A stretch of 64,000 nucleotides of DNA, taken from contig NZ_JAMAST010000005.1 of the NCBI RefSeq assembly GCF_023336505.1, positions 62,001 to 126,000 on the forward strand, written 5' to 3'. Of the stretch, positions 16,301-24,297 are shown piece by piece; position 1 is the stretch's first letter, and each line of letters opens with the position of its first letter. The translations under genes and the position numbers were made by a program. Source of the DNA: Sporolactobacillus mangiferae (GTDB taxonomy: Bacteria; Bacillota; Bacilli; Bacillales; Sporolactobacillaceae). The notes under the pieces are model-generated. The model saw nothing but the letters and a program-made list of their open reading frames with translations. It was not told where the DNA came from and did not search any database.

Positions 16301-16452
16301 TGATGCATGCGCTTGATGAAGTGTGGACAATAGGAAATCCTGCGCCCATTGCTTTATGTGCAGGCACAGATGCGAAACCAAGGGATACATATCTCCGGAG
16401 TATCCGCGCACGTGAAGCAGCCAATTTAAAGGAACAGCGGATCAATGAATGA
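16300..16452 (+). CDS. Small 50-residue ORF overlapping the asparaginase stop
   Basis: ATGATG begins at the last base of the asparaginase TGA and opens 50 codons to 16452, overlapping the 3' end of the convergent tetR by 27 bases. The product (MMHALDEVWTIGNPAPIALC and an Arg/Glu-rich end REAANLKEQRINE) matches nothing I know. The start overlap favours coupled translation, but the frame could be fortuitous. Confidence 0.35.
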   Translation: MMHALDEVWTIGNPAPIALCAGTDAKPRDTYLRSIRAREAANLKEQRINE

Positions 16453-17022
16453 CTGAGTGAAAAAAGATACAATTTCTTTTTCGCTGTACCGCTTTTTTTT
16501 ACGCAAATAAAGATAGACCTTTGGATTGATGGAAGCAATCCATGTATGTGCGGTAAAATCCGTGTTCATCGGTTTTGCCGTCTTTGCTGTGATGGCTTCA
16601 TTAAGAAGATCGCGCAGCACCTGGTGCAGAAACCGATATGGCCGGGATTCGTAAAAGGTCTGTTTCTTTCCTTCGCAGGTAGCCGCATCGTGGATTGCTT
16701 CAATATAGGAAACATGACTTTCAAGAAAATGAATCTGCTCACTAAGGACTGCTTTCAGTTTTTCATGAACGGTGCCCGGCTGTCCCACAATCTGGGCAGC
16801 GTGTTCCTGAAGCAGACGGAATTTCTCGTCCATCAGTTCCATACAAAGAGCCCCTTTATTCGCGTAGCGGCGGTAGATGGTTCCTTGTCCGACACCGGCA
16901 GTCTGTGCAATCTGATGCATGCTGACTTTGTCAATGCCATACCGATCGGCTAAAGCTTCTGTTGTTTTCAGGATAACTGTACTGATGGCATCCGTGCCAT
17001 GCTTTGGCTTCTGCTCTTTCAT
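16426..17022 (-). CDS. TetR family regulator
   Basis: A 198-residue repressor. The N-terminal helix-turn-helix reads ADRYGIDKVSMHQIAQTAGV then GQGTIYRRYANKGAL, canonical TetR. The ATG at 17022 has GAAAGGAG 8 bases upstream; a longer frame to 17157 runs through two operators and is not the start. Divergent from a DHA2 exporter with two palindromes between them, it most likely represses both and is released by a drug-like ligand. Confidence 0.93.
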   Translation of the reverse strand: MKEQKPKHGTDAISTVILKTTEALADRYGIDKVSMHQIAQTAGVGQGTIYRRYANKGALCMELMDEKFRLLQEHAAQIVGQPGTVHEKLKAVLSEQIHFLESHVSYIEAIHDAATCEGKKQTFYESRPYRFLHQVLRDLLNEAITAKTAKPMNTDFTAHTWIASINPKVYLYLRKKKRYSEKEIVSFFTQSFIDPLFL

Positions 17023-17055
17023 GAGAAACTCCTTTCTGTTTTGGAGCTGAATGAT

Positions 17056-17084
17056 TTGACATGCGGACAATTGTCCGATATTAT
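17056..17084 (+). promoter_or_regulatory. Promoter of the DHA2 exporter with operator in its spacer
   Basis: TTGACA (17056-17061) and TATTAT (17079-17084) with 17 bases between. The first TetR palindrome occupies the spacer, so bound repressor would block RNA polymerase. Confidence 0.75.
17064..17077. promoter_or_regulatory. TetR operator 1
   Basis: Perfect 14-bp palindrome CGGACAATTGTCCG inside the promoter spacer. Confidence 0.85.
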
Positions 17085-17096
17085 TTTTTGAGCGGA

Positions 17097-17110
17097 CGGA
17101 CAATTGTCCG
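17097..17110. promoter_or_regulatory. TetR operator 2
   Basis: Second identical palindrome CGGACAATTGTCCG, centre 33 bp from the first (three helical turns), just downstream of the exporter -10. Confidence 0.85.
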
Positions 17111-17190
17111 CGATGGTCTCTGTGATTTATTGTAAACACGATTGTCTTATGGGTCAATCATGAAAGAGAGAAGTAAATGGAGGATGGGCT

Positions 17191-18654
17191 ATGGCATTAA
17201 AAAGTGAGTTCGACGGCCGCCCTGCACAGGCGGCGACAATCAGGGAAATCATTGCACCGCTTCTCGCGATCATTGTTGGGATGTTTATGGTGATTTTAGA
17301 TGGCACGGCTATGAATGTTGCTTTGCCGGGACTTGTTAAAGATTTTGACAGTACTCTATCGGTTGTCCAGTGGGCAGTAACGGGTTATGCTTTGGCACAG
17401 GCAGCGGTTATTCCTTTGGCGGGCTGGCTCTCAGATCGTTTTGGCGCAAAGAGGGTCTTCCTGTTTTCGGTCATAATGTTTACGGTTGGTTCCGGACTTT
17501 GTGCGCTGGCAACTGGAATTGATCAATTAATCATGTTTCGGATTATTCAAGGACTCGGCGGGGGGATGGTCGCGCCTATCGCCATGGCATTCGTATATCG
17601 GCTCAGTCCGCGTGACAAAGTGGGCGCGGTCATGGGGATGATCGGTATTCCCATGCTGCTCGCGCCGGCACTTGGCCCGGTTTTGTCAGGCTGGCTGGTC
17701 CAATACGCCAGCTGGCACTGGATCTTCCTCATTAATCTGCCGGTCGGTGTCCTGGCGATTTTAATTGGTACACGGACACTGCCGAATCTGGCGCGGCAGT
17801 CCGTGCCTGCATTGGATATGCTCGGGATGATTTTAGCTCCGATCGCTTTTGCGGCTCTGGTTTACGGTGTCAGTGAGGGGGGATCAAGCTGGACATCCGT
17901 GAAGACGATTACCGGGCTGACGATTGGCGGCGTCATGCTGATCATTTTTATCATCACAGAACTTCGCCGCAGACAGCCTTTGCTGGAACTTCGTGTTTTT
18001 CGATCAGCGGATTTTTCACGCGGCATCGCGGTGCAATGGGTGACCCAGATCGCTTTGTTTGGTACGATGTTCCTGATTCCGCTGTTTCTCCAGCAGGGAA
18101 AAGGATTCACACCATTTGAATCTGGATTGTCGGTTCTTCCCCAGGCCATCGCGGCAGGCATCTTTATGCCGATTGGCGGACGCTTATTTGATCGTTTCGG
18201 TGCACGCCCGATCGTTATTACCGGCCTGATCTTTATCACGTCTGCCGCCTATTTGCTGTCGGGCATTTCGGCAAGTGACGGATCTCGGGCACTCATTCTT
18301 CCTCTTGCACTGCTTGGCGCCGGAATGGGACTTTCAATGATGCCCTTGAATACACATATTATCCAGTCAGCCCCCGAAGACATCGTCAGCCGGGTAACTT
18401 CACTGACCAATGCCTTTCAGCAGGTGATGATGTCGTTTGCGGTGGCAGGACTCTCGACTGTTCTCTCCAGCAGAATGGAAACACATTTAAAAGATGGTTT
18501 TCAGCCGCTTCACGCGTTATCTTCGTCATTCGGCGATACATTCTCTGTTCTTGTCGGGATTGCGGTCATCGGAATGATTTTGAGCTTTATGCTCAGAAGA
18601 CCGAATAGAAAAGGAAACGGTACCGGCGCTGTGAAGGTTGCAGCAGAGCATTAA
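17191..18654 (+). CDS. DHA2 family (EmrB/QacA) drug exporter
   Basis: A 487-residue, 14-helix major facilitator. VILDGTAMNVALPGLV (motif D1), GWLSDRFGAKRVF (motif A), RIIQGLGGGMVAPIA (motif B) and LLAPALGPVLSGWLV (motif C) are all present, as expected for a proton-coupled multidrug antiporter. TGGAGGA precedes the ATG. Regulated by the divergent TetR gene through the paired palindromes. Confidence 0.94.
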   Translation: MALKSEFDGRPAQAATIREIIAPLLAIIVGMFMVILDGTAMNVALPGLVKDFDSTLSVVQWAVTGYALAQAAVIPLAGWLSDRFGAKRVFLFSVIMFTVGSGLCALATGIDQLIMFRIIQGLGGGMVAPIAMAFVYRLSPRDKVGAVMGMIGIPMLLAPALGPVLSGWLVQYASWHWIFLINLPVGVLAILIGTRTLPNLARQSVPALDMLGMILAPIAFAALVYGVSEGGSSWTSVKTITGLTIGGVMLIIFIITELRRRQPLLELRVFRSADFSRGIAVQWVTQIALFGTMFLIPLFLQQGKGFTPFESGLSVLPQAIAAGIFMPIGGRLFDRFGARPIVITGLIFITSAAYLLSGISASDGSRALILPLALLGAGMGLSMMPLNTHIIQSAPEDIVSRVTSLTNAFQQVMMSFAVAGLSTVLSSRMETHLKDGFQPLHALSSSFGDTFSVLVGIAVIGMILSFMLRRPNRKGNGTGAVKVAAEH

Positions 18655-18663
18655 ACGATTGCC

Positions 18664-18704
18664 AAAAAGATGAGGGGCTTTAAAAAGCTCGCTCATCTTT
18701 TTGT
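18664..18704 (+). terminator. Terminator of the DHA2 exporter
   Basis: AAAAAGATGAG (18664-18674) pairs with CTCATCTTTTT (18692-18702). The gap from there to 18830 shows nothing I recognise. Confidence 0.82.
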
Positions 18705-18830
18705 ATGTCTAAGCATCGAAGCGGAGGTGCAAATGCCAACAGTATTGTTCCAGTCGCCCGAAGGCTCGCGCATGCGGCGGAGAGCTGAAGTGCCACACAG
18801 TCACAAAGGTTTGATGGCTTAATGCCGCAT

Positions 18831-19196
18831 TCAGATCAACCACTTTCCCACAACCATGCCTGCATAAATCAGCAGAATACCGAAAATACAGGTACCGCCT
18901 GCATAGCGTAAAAACAGGGAATATTTTTTTTCGCGCAGAAAACGGACGTTTTCAACGTTAAAAGTAGAAAAGGTTGTAAATGTTCCGATCAATCCTGTAG
19001 CGAGCATGAGCAAAAACGGTGTGTTGATCGGCAGGGCGGCAATGATTCCGAGCAGGAAGCAGCCGATCATGTTGATGGTGAATGTTGCCATTGGAAATGC
19101 ATGGCGTTTTTCTTTATCAATAGCCTTTGATAAAGAAGCGCGGCCGAGAACACCGAATACTGCGCCGATCGCCACCATAAAGCCATTAAGGATCAT
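18831..19196 (-). CDS. crcB: Fluoride channel subunit CrcB (second gene)
   Basis: A 121-residue, four-helix protein of the Fluc/CrcB family: GRASLSKAI, FPMATFTINMIGCFLLGI (conserved Asn) and GLIGTFTTFSTF (Phe-box). It forms a dimeric fluoride-exporting channel. The start at 19196 follows GGAGGGAGAGG and overlaps the stop of the first crcB by ATGA, so the two are coupled, as is usual for heterodimeric CrcB pairs. Confidence 0.93.
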   Translation of the reverse strand: MILNGFMVAIGAVFGVLGRASLSKAIDKEKRHAFPMATFTINMIGCFLLGIIAALPINTPFLLMLATGLIGTFTTFSTFNVENVRFLREKKYSLFLRYAGGTCIFGILLIYAGMVVGKWLI

Positions 19197-19579
19197 TGCC
19201 TCTCCCTCCTGAATGAAACAATCATGTGACTGACCCGGACGCCCAGCGCGCACGCTGCAAGTCCGCTAAGCATGGTTGCCATATAGTAAAACGCGGCAAG
19301 CAGCAGATGCCCATGATGAACGAGCGTAACTACCTCCAGAAGAAATGCGGAGAGTGTTGTAAAGGAGCCAATAAATCCGGTACTGATGAGATACCTGTAT
19401 TCATCACTTAAATACCGGAAAAAACGCGATGATCGCGCAAAAAGAGTAATCGCGAAGCAGCCAGTGATGTTAATGAAAAAAGTGGCGAGCGGAAATGGCG
19501 CGCCTGGAATCAGGCACTCAACTGTATAACGCGAGAGTGCGCCGAGTATGCCAAATGCAATGAGCAGTAAATAGTGCAA
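19193..19579 (-). CDS. crcB: Fluoride channel subunit CrcB (first gene)
   Basis: A 128-residue, four-helix CrcB protein: LGALSRYTVECLI, FPLATFFINITGCFAITLF and GFIGSFTTLSAFLLE. It pairs with the downstream crcB. GGGAGGGC precedes the ATG. A fluoride riboswitch lies about 60 bases upstream on the same strand. Confidence 0.93.
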   Translation of the reverse strand: MHYLLLIAFGILGALSRYTVECLIPGAPFPLATFFINITGCFAITLFARSSRFFRYLSDEYRYLISTGFIGSFTTLSAFLLEVVTLVHHGHLLLAAFYYMATMLSGLAACALGVRVSHMIVSFRRERQ

Positions 19580-19639
19580 TGAAAGCCCTCCCGAATGACA
19601 GACGAAAACGCCTGCCTGATTACCTCATAAAGAGGCAAA

Positions 19640-19692
19640 AGACAGACGTTATCAGCTGATGTTTCAGCAGTTAAAGGCGAACGTCATCACCT
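19640..19692 (-). ncRNA. Fluoride riboswitch (crcB motif)
   Basis: On the minus strand the sequence reads AGGTGATGACGTTCGCC, then TTTAACTGCTG, then a loop and CAGCTGATAACGTCTGTC. These match the conserved blocks of the crcB RNA: GGNGATG-GTTCGCC, AAC-GC, and GCTGATGACG-CT. Position ahead of two crcB genes confirms it. Fluoride should switch on expression. I could not define the expression platform; hairpins before the ribosome site are weak. Confidence 0.88.
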
Positions 19693-19749
19693 GTTATGTC
19701 GATAAGAGAATCATAACGCTTATTTGCGGAACGGGCAACCTGTTCATTT

Positions 19750-20850
19750 TTACAAAACGGAATTCGGTATCCACCCGACTGTACCGTTCTTTTTGACGAG
19801 CGTATAGCCGCTGCAGGTGTCATCGATCACTGCTATACGGTCATGCGCGGCAACGGCAAGTCCGGTTGCACTGACATCATTTGAGGCAAAAAGACCGTCG
19901 TCTCTGCTTTCCAAATATTCATTTTTGATCCACTGCTTCAGGCCGAGATTGATATTTTCACAGAGACTGAAGTGTTTGCACGGCCTGAGCAATTTAACCT
20001 GATAGTTCGGATAGTTCAGCGTACCGACAAAATCGTTCGGCGGCTGATAATCTTTCTTGACGGAACGGTAATGATGAAAATGATCGACATAGGTCCATGT
20101 GATCTTGTCGCCCTGTGGATGGCGGTGAATGATCAAGGCATTCAGCTGCCCGTCGACGCGGATCTGGTTGCCGCCGTCTATGCAGATCATCCGTTTGTTC
20201 GGGTCAATGATCGGATTGTGACAGGTGACTGCTTCGCTGCGATAGTTGACGACCGGCCAGTGGCCGACAACAACGGTTTTCATGCATTGATGGCTGCCGG
20301 TATAAAAATGAGGAAGGGCCACTGCGGATTTGTGACTGGTTCTTCCCCAATCACTGCGATCCTCAATTCCTGCATGAATAAAGAGATAACGGTCAGTTTC
20401 AAGCGCGGCAGGAAAAGAGAACAGCCAGTCAATTTCAGCGCCGTATTGTTTCCTGTAAAAATCGCTCAATGCGGAGACCGAATCAAAATCGCCAGCTTTT
20501 TTCCCACGTTCGTGAAGCCATTCATTCATAATTGAGTGCGGGTTACGTGCCAGATGCTCGAACACCGTCGGATCCTGATCAAAAACATGGTGAATCAACC
20601 GATCACAATTTCCTTCAGTAATGTATGTATGGTTGCTCTCTTCTGTCAGTTTTTTTGCGAAACGAATGACGCCCAGGCTGTTTGGCCCCCGCTCACATAA
20701 ATCTCCATTGATAATTAAAGTATCGTCGGGAGTATAATGAACCTGCTCAAGCAGTGCCTGAAGCAGCTGCAAGTCGCCATGAATATCGGAAATCACGATG
20801 ACTCTGCCATTTTCCGGGAGTGCGATACTTTGAATGCGAAGCATAATCAA
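19750..20850 (-). CDS. Metallophosphatase (Ser/Thr phosphatase-like) with C-terminal SH3-like domain
   Basis: A 366-residue protein. The calcineurin-type metal motifs are complete: ISDIHGD (about 21-27), NGDLCERGPNS (about 48-58), EGNCD (variant of GNHD), FIHAGIEDR and VVVGHWP. This is the PPP/bis(nucleosyl)-tetraphosphatase architecture, which cleaves phosphoprotein or dinucleoside polyphosphate esters. The last 40 residues (AVAAHDRIAVIDD, GYTLVKKNGTVGWIPNSVL) look like a bacterial SH3 domain, unusual on such an enzyme. No signal peptide. Monocistronic. Confidence 0.85.
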   Translation of the reverse strand: MIMLRIQSIALPENGRVIVISDIHGDLQLLQALLEQVHYTPDDTLIINGDLCERGPNSLGVIRFAKKLTEESNHTYITEGNCDRLIHHVFDQDPTVFEHLARNPHSIMNEWLHERGKKAGDFDSVSALSDFYRKQYGAEIDWLFSFPAALETDRYLFIHAGIEDRSDWGRTSHKSAVALPHFYTGSHQCMKTVVVGHWPVVNYRSEAVTCHNPIIDPNKRMICIDGGNQIRVDGQLNALIIHRHPQGDKITWTYVDHFHHYRSVKKDYQPPNDFVGTLNYPNYQVKLLRPCKHFSLCENINLGLKQWIKNEYLESRDDGLFASNDVSATGLAVAAHDRIAVIDDTCSGYTLVKKNGTVGWIPNSVL

Positions 20851-20936
20851 TCTCCTTCTTCAGCGCCTTCCAAATTCTAGTGAAAGGCTTTGTATGTTTC
20901 TCCCCATTATAGCAGGTGGGAAGAACAAGAAAAAAA

Positions 20937-20966
20937 CCTGACCGGATCTTATGAAGTCCGGACAGG
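20937..20966 (-). terminator. Terminator after the ferritin-like gene
   Basis: CCTGACCGGA (20937-20946) pairs with TCCGGACAGG (20957-20966) with an A run at 20931-20936 that is a T run on the minus transcript. Confidence 0.82.
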
Positions 20967-20988
20967 CAATGAATTCGTTATGGTGAAA

Positions 20989-21435
20989 TCATGACAGTGA
21001 GGTCGTCATCAGCCCGAAACGAATGGCATGCTTAATCTCATCAGTGAACGCTCTCAATAAGATGTTGCGAATGGTCGGATCCTGAGTCATCAAATAAAGA
21101 TTGCGGTACGTTTCATAGTCTTTAAGTTCGTCATGATAGGCGATTCGCAGTCCTTCGGAAAACGATTGAAACCGGACCGGTGTCACCTGAAAGGCCGGCT
21201 GCGTACCGGTAAGCCGGATGTAGAGCCAGCTGAACAGCTGAAAGTGGTCCTGTTCATCCTGGCGAATGCCGAGAATGGCTGATTTCATGTCCTCACTGGG
21301 AGCTGCTTCTGCCAGCCGTCCGTAAAAGTCGATTGCGGTTGCTTCACCCTGAACCGCTTTGAGCACTTCAGCTGCAAAGTTTTCAGAAACCGCAGACGGA
21401 TTCATTTGACGATCCTGTTCTTCATTGTAAAACAT
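20989..21435 (-). CDS. Ferritin-like domain protein
   Basis: A protein of about 148 residues made of helices with the metal-ligand pattern of ferritin-like four-helix bundles: AVQGEATAIDFYGRLAE, GIRQDEQDHFQLFSWLY (E-x-x-H type), ELKDYETYRN and FTDEIKHAIRFG (second E-x-x-H). A di-iron or manganese centre is likely; the specific role (oxidative stress, metal storage) is unknown. The ATG at 21435 has AGGTGGTGG upstream; a TTG 30 bases further up is possible. Confidence 0.8.
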   Translation of the reverse strand: MFYNEEQDRQMNPSAVSENFAAEVLKAVQGEATAIDFYGRLAEAAPSEDMKSAILGIRQDEQDHFQLFSWLYIRLTGTQPAFQVTPVRFQSFSEGLRIAYHDELKDYETYRNLYLMTQDPTIRNILLRAFTDEIKHAIRFGLMTTSLS

Positions 21436-21525
21436 ATACGCCACCACCTGATTTTTGTTCCCCAACAGTTTATGAGGGAGAAGAAATTAGGTGATTACAC
21501 AGAAGCCAGCTGCTGTTGCCTGTGA

Positions 21526-22572
21526 TCAATGATTCCAGACAGCAGCGATGCTGATGACAATGAGTGCAAGCAGAATGATCCAGGCACTCGGACGAGCCAT
21601 ATTGATTGTATAACCGATACCGACCCGTTTTTCAATAAAAATGGAAGGATCAGAACGATTGAAATAAAATAAACCGAAAATCCATTTTGTGTCGTCATCG
21701 AGAATCGGTCCGGTGCCTTTCCGGTTTCGAGCGAATCGAACATAAAAGATGAATAATGCGATGATCAGGCCGATGTTCGCCAATAAGACGATTGTGAGCC
21801 ATAACTGCGGGATTGGTGTCAGAAAGCGAATGACGGTAAGCAGAAAGATCAGTTCGGTCAGAAGAGCAAAACCGAGCATCAGCAGACTCATCATTTTCCG
21901 ATAACGTACATATCCTGGCGCCGCGTTTGGGTTACCTTTTACAGATGCGGGTGCGCGGCGGATAAACAGAATGACTGTGCAAAGCGCAAGCTCCAGAAGA
22001 ACGGGTGTAAAAACGACTGTCCAGGATTTCGGCGCCCATCGATCCGGACCATAGATGCCGAAATGCGTCGGGATCATATCAGGCATATAGCGATAACCGA
22101 GTACAGTGACGGCCACTGTTGCAAGGAAAATCGGCAGCAGTATGAAGAGCCAGTACACGGAAAGCACGGTCTCGTGATCACTTTTGCCAAGTTCCACGAT
22201 CATTTTATTGGCAGAAAGTCCGGGGTCCGGCTGCATCGTTTTCTTCAATCGCACCGTGCGACGATTGGCAAGTATAAATAGTAAGGTTTCAATAAAGACC
22301 AGTGCAACGATGGTGAAGGTATAAACAGATGTAAGAAAGGTCTCGTTTTTCATCATAAAAAAGAAAAGAAGATCAGTGAACAGTAAGAGGGCTGCACAAC
22401 CTGACGCTTCGGCCAGATAACGGCGTTTAATCAACCAGGCAGACTTATTCCGTGTGACAGCGTCGTCTGCAAAGACCACACCGAACAGAACGTTTTTTCT
22501 TGAAAACCACGGCTGGGCAATAAACAGTACAGCAATAAAGATGAACGTACCCATCGAAACAATAACATTCAT
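21526..22572 (-). CDS. DUF1648/DUF5808 membrane protein
   Basis: A 348-residue polytopic membrane protein with about eight helices. The middle motif MIPTHFGIYGPDRWAPKS is the DUF1648 signature (P-x-H-F-x-x-G-x-D), and the C-terminal DDDTKWIFGLFYFNRSDPS and GIGYTINMARP match DUF5808. Such proteins resemble SdpI-like immunity or signalling proteins. The start overlaps the GntR gene stop (ATGA), the usual YtrA-type regulator plus membrane target pair. Confidence 0.88.
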   Translation of the reverse strand: MNVIVSMGTFIFIAVLFIAQPWFSRKNVLFGVVFADDAVTRNKSAWLIKRRYLAEASGCAALLLFTDLLFFFMMKNETFLTSVYTFTIVALVFIETLLFILANRRTVRLKKTMQPDPGLSANKMIVELGKSDHETVLSVYWLFILLPIFLATVAVTVLGYRYMPDMIPTHFGIYGPDRWAPKSWTVVFTPVLLELALCTVILFIRRAPASVKGNPNAAPGYVRYRKMMSLLMLGFALLTELIFLLTVIRFLTPIPQLWLTIVLLANIGLIIALFIFYVRFARNRKGTGPILDDDTKWIFGLFYFNRSDPSIFIEKRVGIGYTINMARPSAWIILLALIVISIAAVWNH

Positions 22573-22967
22573 GACTTTGTTCCCTCCAATTCATCATACA
22601 TATGATCAATCATTTGATGAAGTACGGCGCGATCGACGCGGCGTGTGACCGCTTCGGAAACGATGATTTTTAATGTTTTACCGTATTTTTCCAGAAAATC
22701 CGCTGCGTTTTTTGCGGTGCTGTCTGCCTTAATGAACGTCCCGCGTCTGCGCTGTATCTCAATAAAGCCTTCACTTTGAAGCAGCTGATAGGCCTTATTC
22801 ACAGTATGGAGATTGACTCCAATCTCCGTTCCAAGTGTTCGAACGGAAGGCAGAGAGTCGCCGTCTTTCAGCGTTCCCGATGCAATGCCGGTTACAATGC
22901 TATCGCGAATCTGCATATAGATCGGCCGATCCGATGCAAAATCAATCTGCAGAAGCAAAATCATCAT
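22569..22967 (-). CDS. GntR family regulator, YtrA subfamily
   Basis: A 132-residue protein: GntR winged helix (RPIYMQIRDSIVTGIASG, LPSVRTLGTEIGVNLHTVNK) plus a short helical tail of about 50 residues rather than a full effector domain, as in YtrA. It is first of a two-gene operon with the membrane protein and probably autoregulates it through the TGTTATA repeats upstream. A second Met at codon 2 is equally possible as start. Confidence 0.9.
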   Translation of the reverse strand: MMILLLQIDFASDRPIYMQIRDSIVTGIASGTLKDGDSLPSVRTLGTEIGVNLHTVNKAYQLLQSEGFIEIQRRRGTFIKADSTAKNAADFLEKYGKTLKIIVSEAVTRRVDRAVLHQMIDHMYDELEGTKS

Positions 22968-22973
22968 CTCCTT

Positions 22974-23003
22974 TGTTATATCTGTTATACATTAAATATA
23001 ACA
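22974..23003. promoter_or_regulatory. Probable GntR/YtrA operator
   Basis: TGTTATA occurs at 22974 and 22983, and TATAACA at 22997-23003; the inner pair forms an inverted repeat with 7 bases between, immediately upstream of the GntR gene. Confidence 0.6.
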
Positions 23004-23228
23004 ATAATTTTCGTTATTGTCTATATTAAGCTGAACAAGTTAGTCGTGTAATTTCAATGAATCGAAGATAATGAAAAGATAAGATGCCGGCAAGAACAGT
23101 GGAGAAGTGTTGAAAAGGAACACTCGGACGAAGCAATGGTTTGCCGACCTGCAAGCATACCGTTTTCCATAGTTGGCACTGAGCGTATATACTTAGCATA
23201 GACAGGCTTTTTTGTACTATAAGAATGT

Positions 23229-23307
23229 TTAAAACTTAGCGGATTATAGTATAAGTGCGGTGGCAGCTTTGCCTTCGCCAGAGGCCTGGCAAAGCCAAGT
23301 TTTCTAA
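23229..23307 (+). repeat. Dispersed hairpin element, copy 2
   Basis: Reads TTAGCGGATTATAGTATAAG then GTGCGGTGGCAGCTTTGCC and GGCAAAGCCAAGTTTTCTAA. Here both stem arms carry T/A where other copies carry C/G (GCTTTGCC with GGCAAAGC), a compensatory change. The rest of the 22968-23332 gap holds the GntR operator and nothing else recognised. Confidence 0.85.
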
Positions 23308-23332
23308 AACACAGGGGACAGGGGGCGGTGGC

Positions 23333-24256
23333 ATGGAGATCAGGACGGTCGCGATCGTCGGACTCGGCGCACTTGGCATTATGTACGGCAAACATTTAGC
23401 GGATCATTTGGGAAAGGATGCAGTACGTATTGTTGCCGATCGGAATCGGATTGAGCGGTACGAAAAGGAAGGGATTTTTTGCAATGGCGAGCGCTGCGAT
23501 TTTCACTATGTGGATGCAAACGATCAGGCAGAACCGGCAGGCTTGCTGATTTTTACGGTGAAGTTCAACGGATTGCAAGGTGCCATTGAAAGTGCACGCA
23601 ATCAGGTAGGGCCGAATACGATTCTTATTTCGTTTTTGAATGGGATCAGCAGTGAGCAGCTTATTGGTGAGGCGTTCGGTTTTGATCAGCTGCTTTATTG
23701 CATTGTCGCCGGGATGGATGCTTCAAAAATAGGCAATCAGTTGACTTATACGAAAATCGGTTTTGTCAGCTTCGGTGAGCGCGATGATACGCGCAGCGAG
23801 AAAGTGGCTGCGCTTCAACAGTTGTTTGAGCGAACAGAAATTCCATATGAAATCCCCGAGCATATCATGCACAAAATGTGGAGCAAGCTGATGGTTAATA
23901 CAGGGGTGAATCAGTCGACGGCTGTCTTTGAAACCGGTTATGGTGGCATTCAGGTTCCAGGAAAGCCGCGTGATACGGTGATTGCAGCAATGAAAGAAGT
24001 AGTTAAAGTCGCCAATGCGGAAGGTGTACCCCTGCGGGAGGACGAGATTGCCGGATGGCTGAAAATAAATGACGAACTCAATCCGGAAGGCATGCCGTCG
24101 ATGCGCCAGGATACGCTGCAGCATCGGAGGACCGAGGTAGATCTGTTTGCGGGTACTATACGCCAGTTGGGGAAGAAACATGGCATCCCGACACCGGTTA
24201 ACGATTTCCTTTATGAACGATTACGGGCCATTGAAGCGAGCTATGCAAAGGAATGA
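23333..24256 (+). CDS. Ketopantoate reductase family (ApbA/PanE-like) protein
   Basis: A 307-residue NADP-dependent reductase. The dinucleotide motif VAIVGLGALGIMYG (residues 6-19) and the C-terminal helical domain with KLMVNTGVNQSTAV (Lys and Asn of the active site) fit PanE-like enzymes, which reduce 2-dehydropantoate or other 2-keto acids. AGGGGGCGG precedes ATG 23333. First gene of an apparent operon with the DUF1835 gene and namA. Whether it is the true panE cannot be told; many paralogues exist. Confidence 0.85.
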   Translation: MEIRTVAIVGLGALGIMYGKHLADHLGKDAVRIVADRNRIERYEKEGIFCNGERCDFHYVDANDQAEPAGLLIFTVKFNGLQGAIESARNQVGPNTILISFLNGISSEQLIGEAFGFDQLLYCIVAGMDASKIGNQLTYTKIGFVSFGERDDTRSEKVAALQQLFERTEIPYEIPEHIMHKMWSKLMVNTGVNQSTAVFETGYGGIQVPGKPRDTVIAAMKEVVKVANAEGVPLREDEIAGWLKINDELNPEGMPSMRQDTLQHRRTEVDLFAGTIRQLGKKHGIPTPVNDFLYERLRAIEASYAKE

Positions 24257-24297
24257 TTAGCGGCTGATTTTCCAATGATCATGAGAGGGGGAGGCGG

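Noticed and set aside
23054-23395. Minus-strand ORF of 113 codons
   Set aside because: Antisense of the dispersed element and the start of the reductase gene; no ribosome site.
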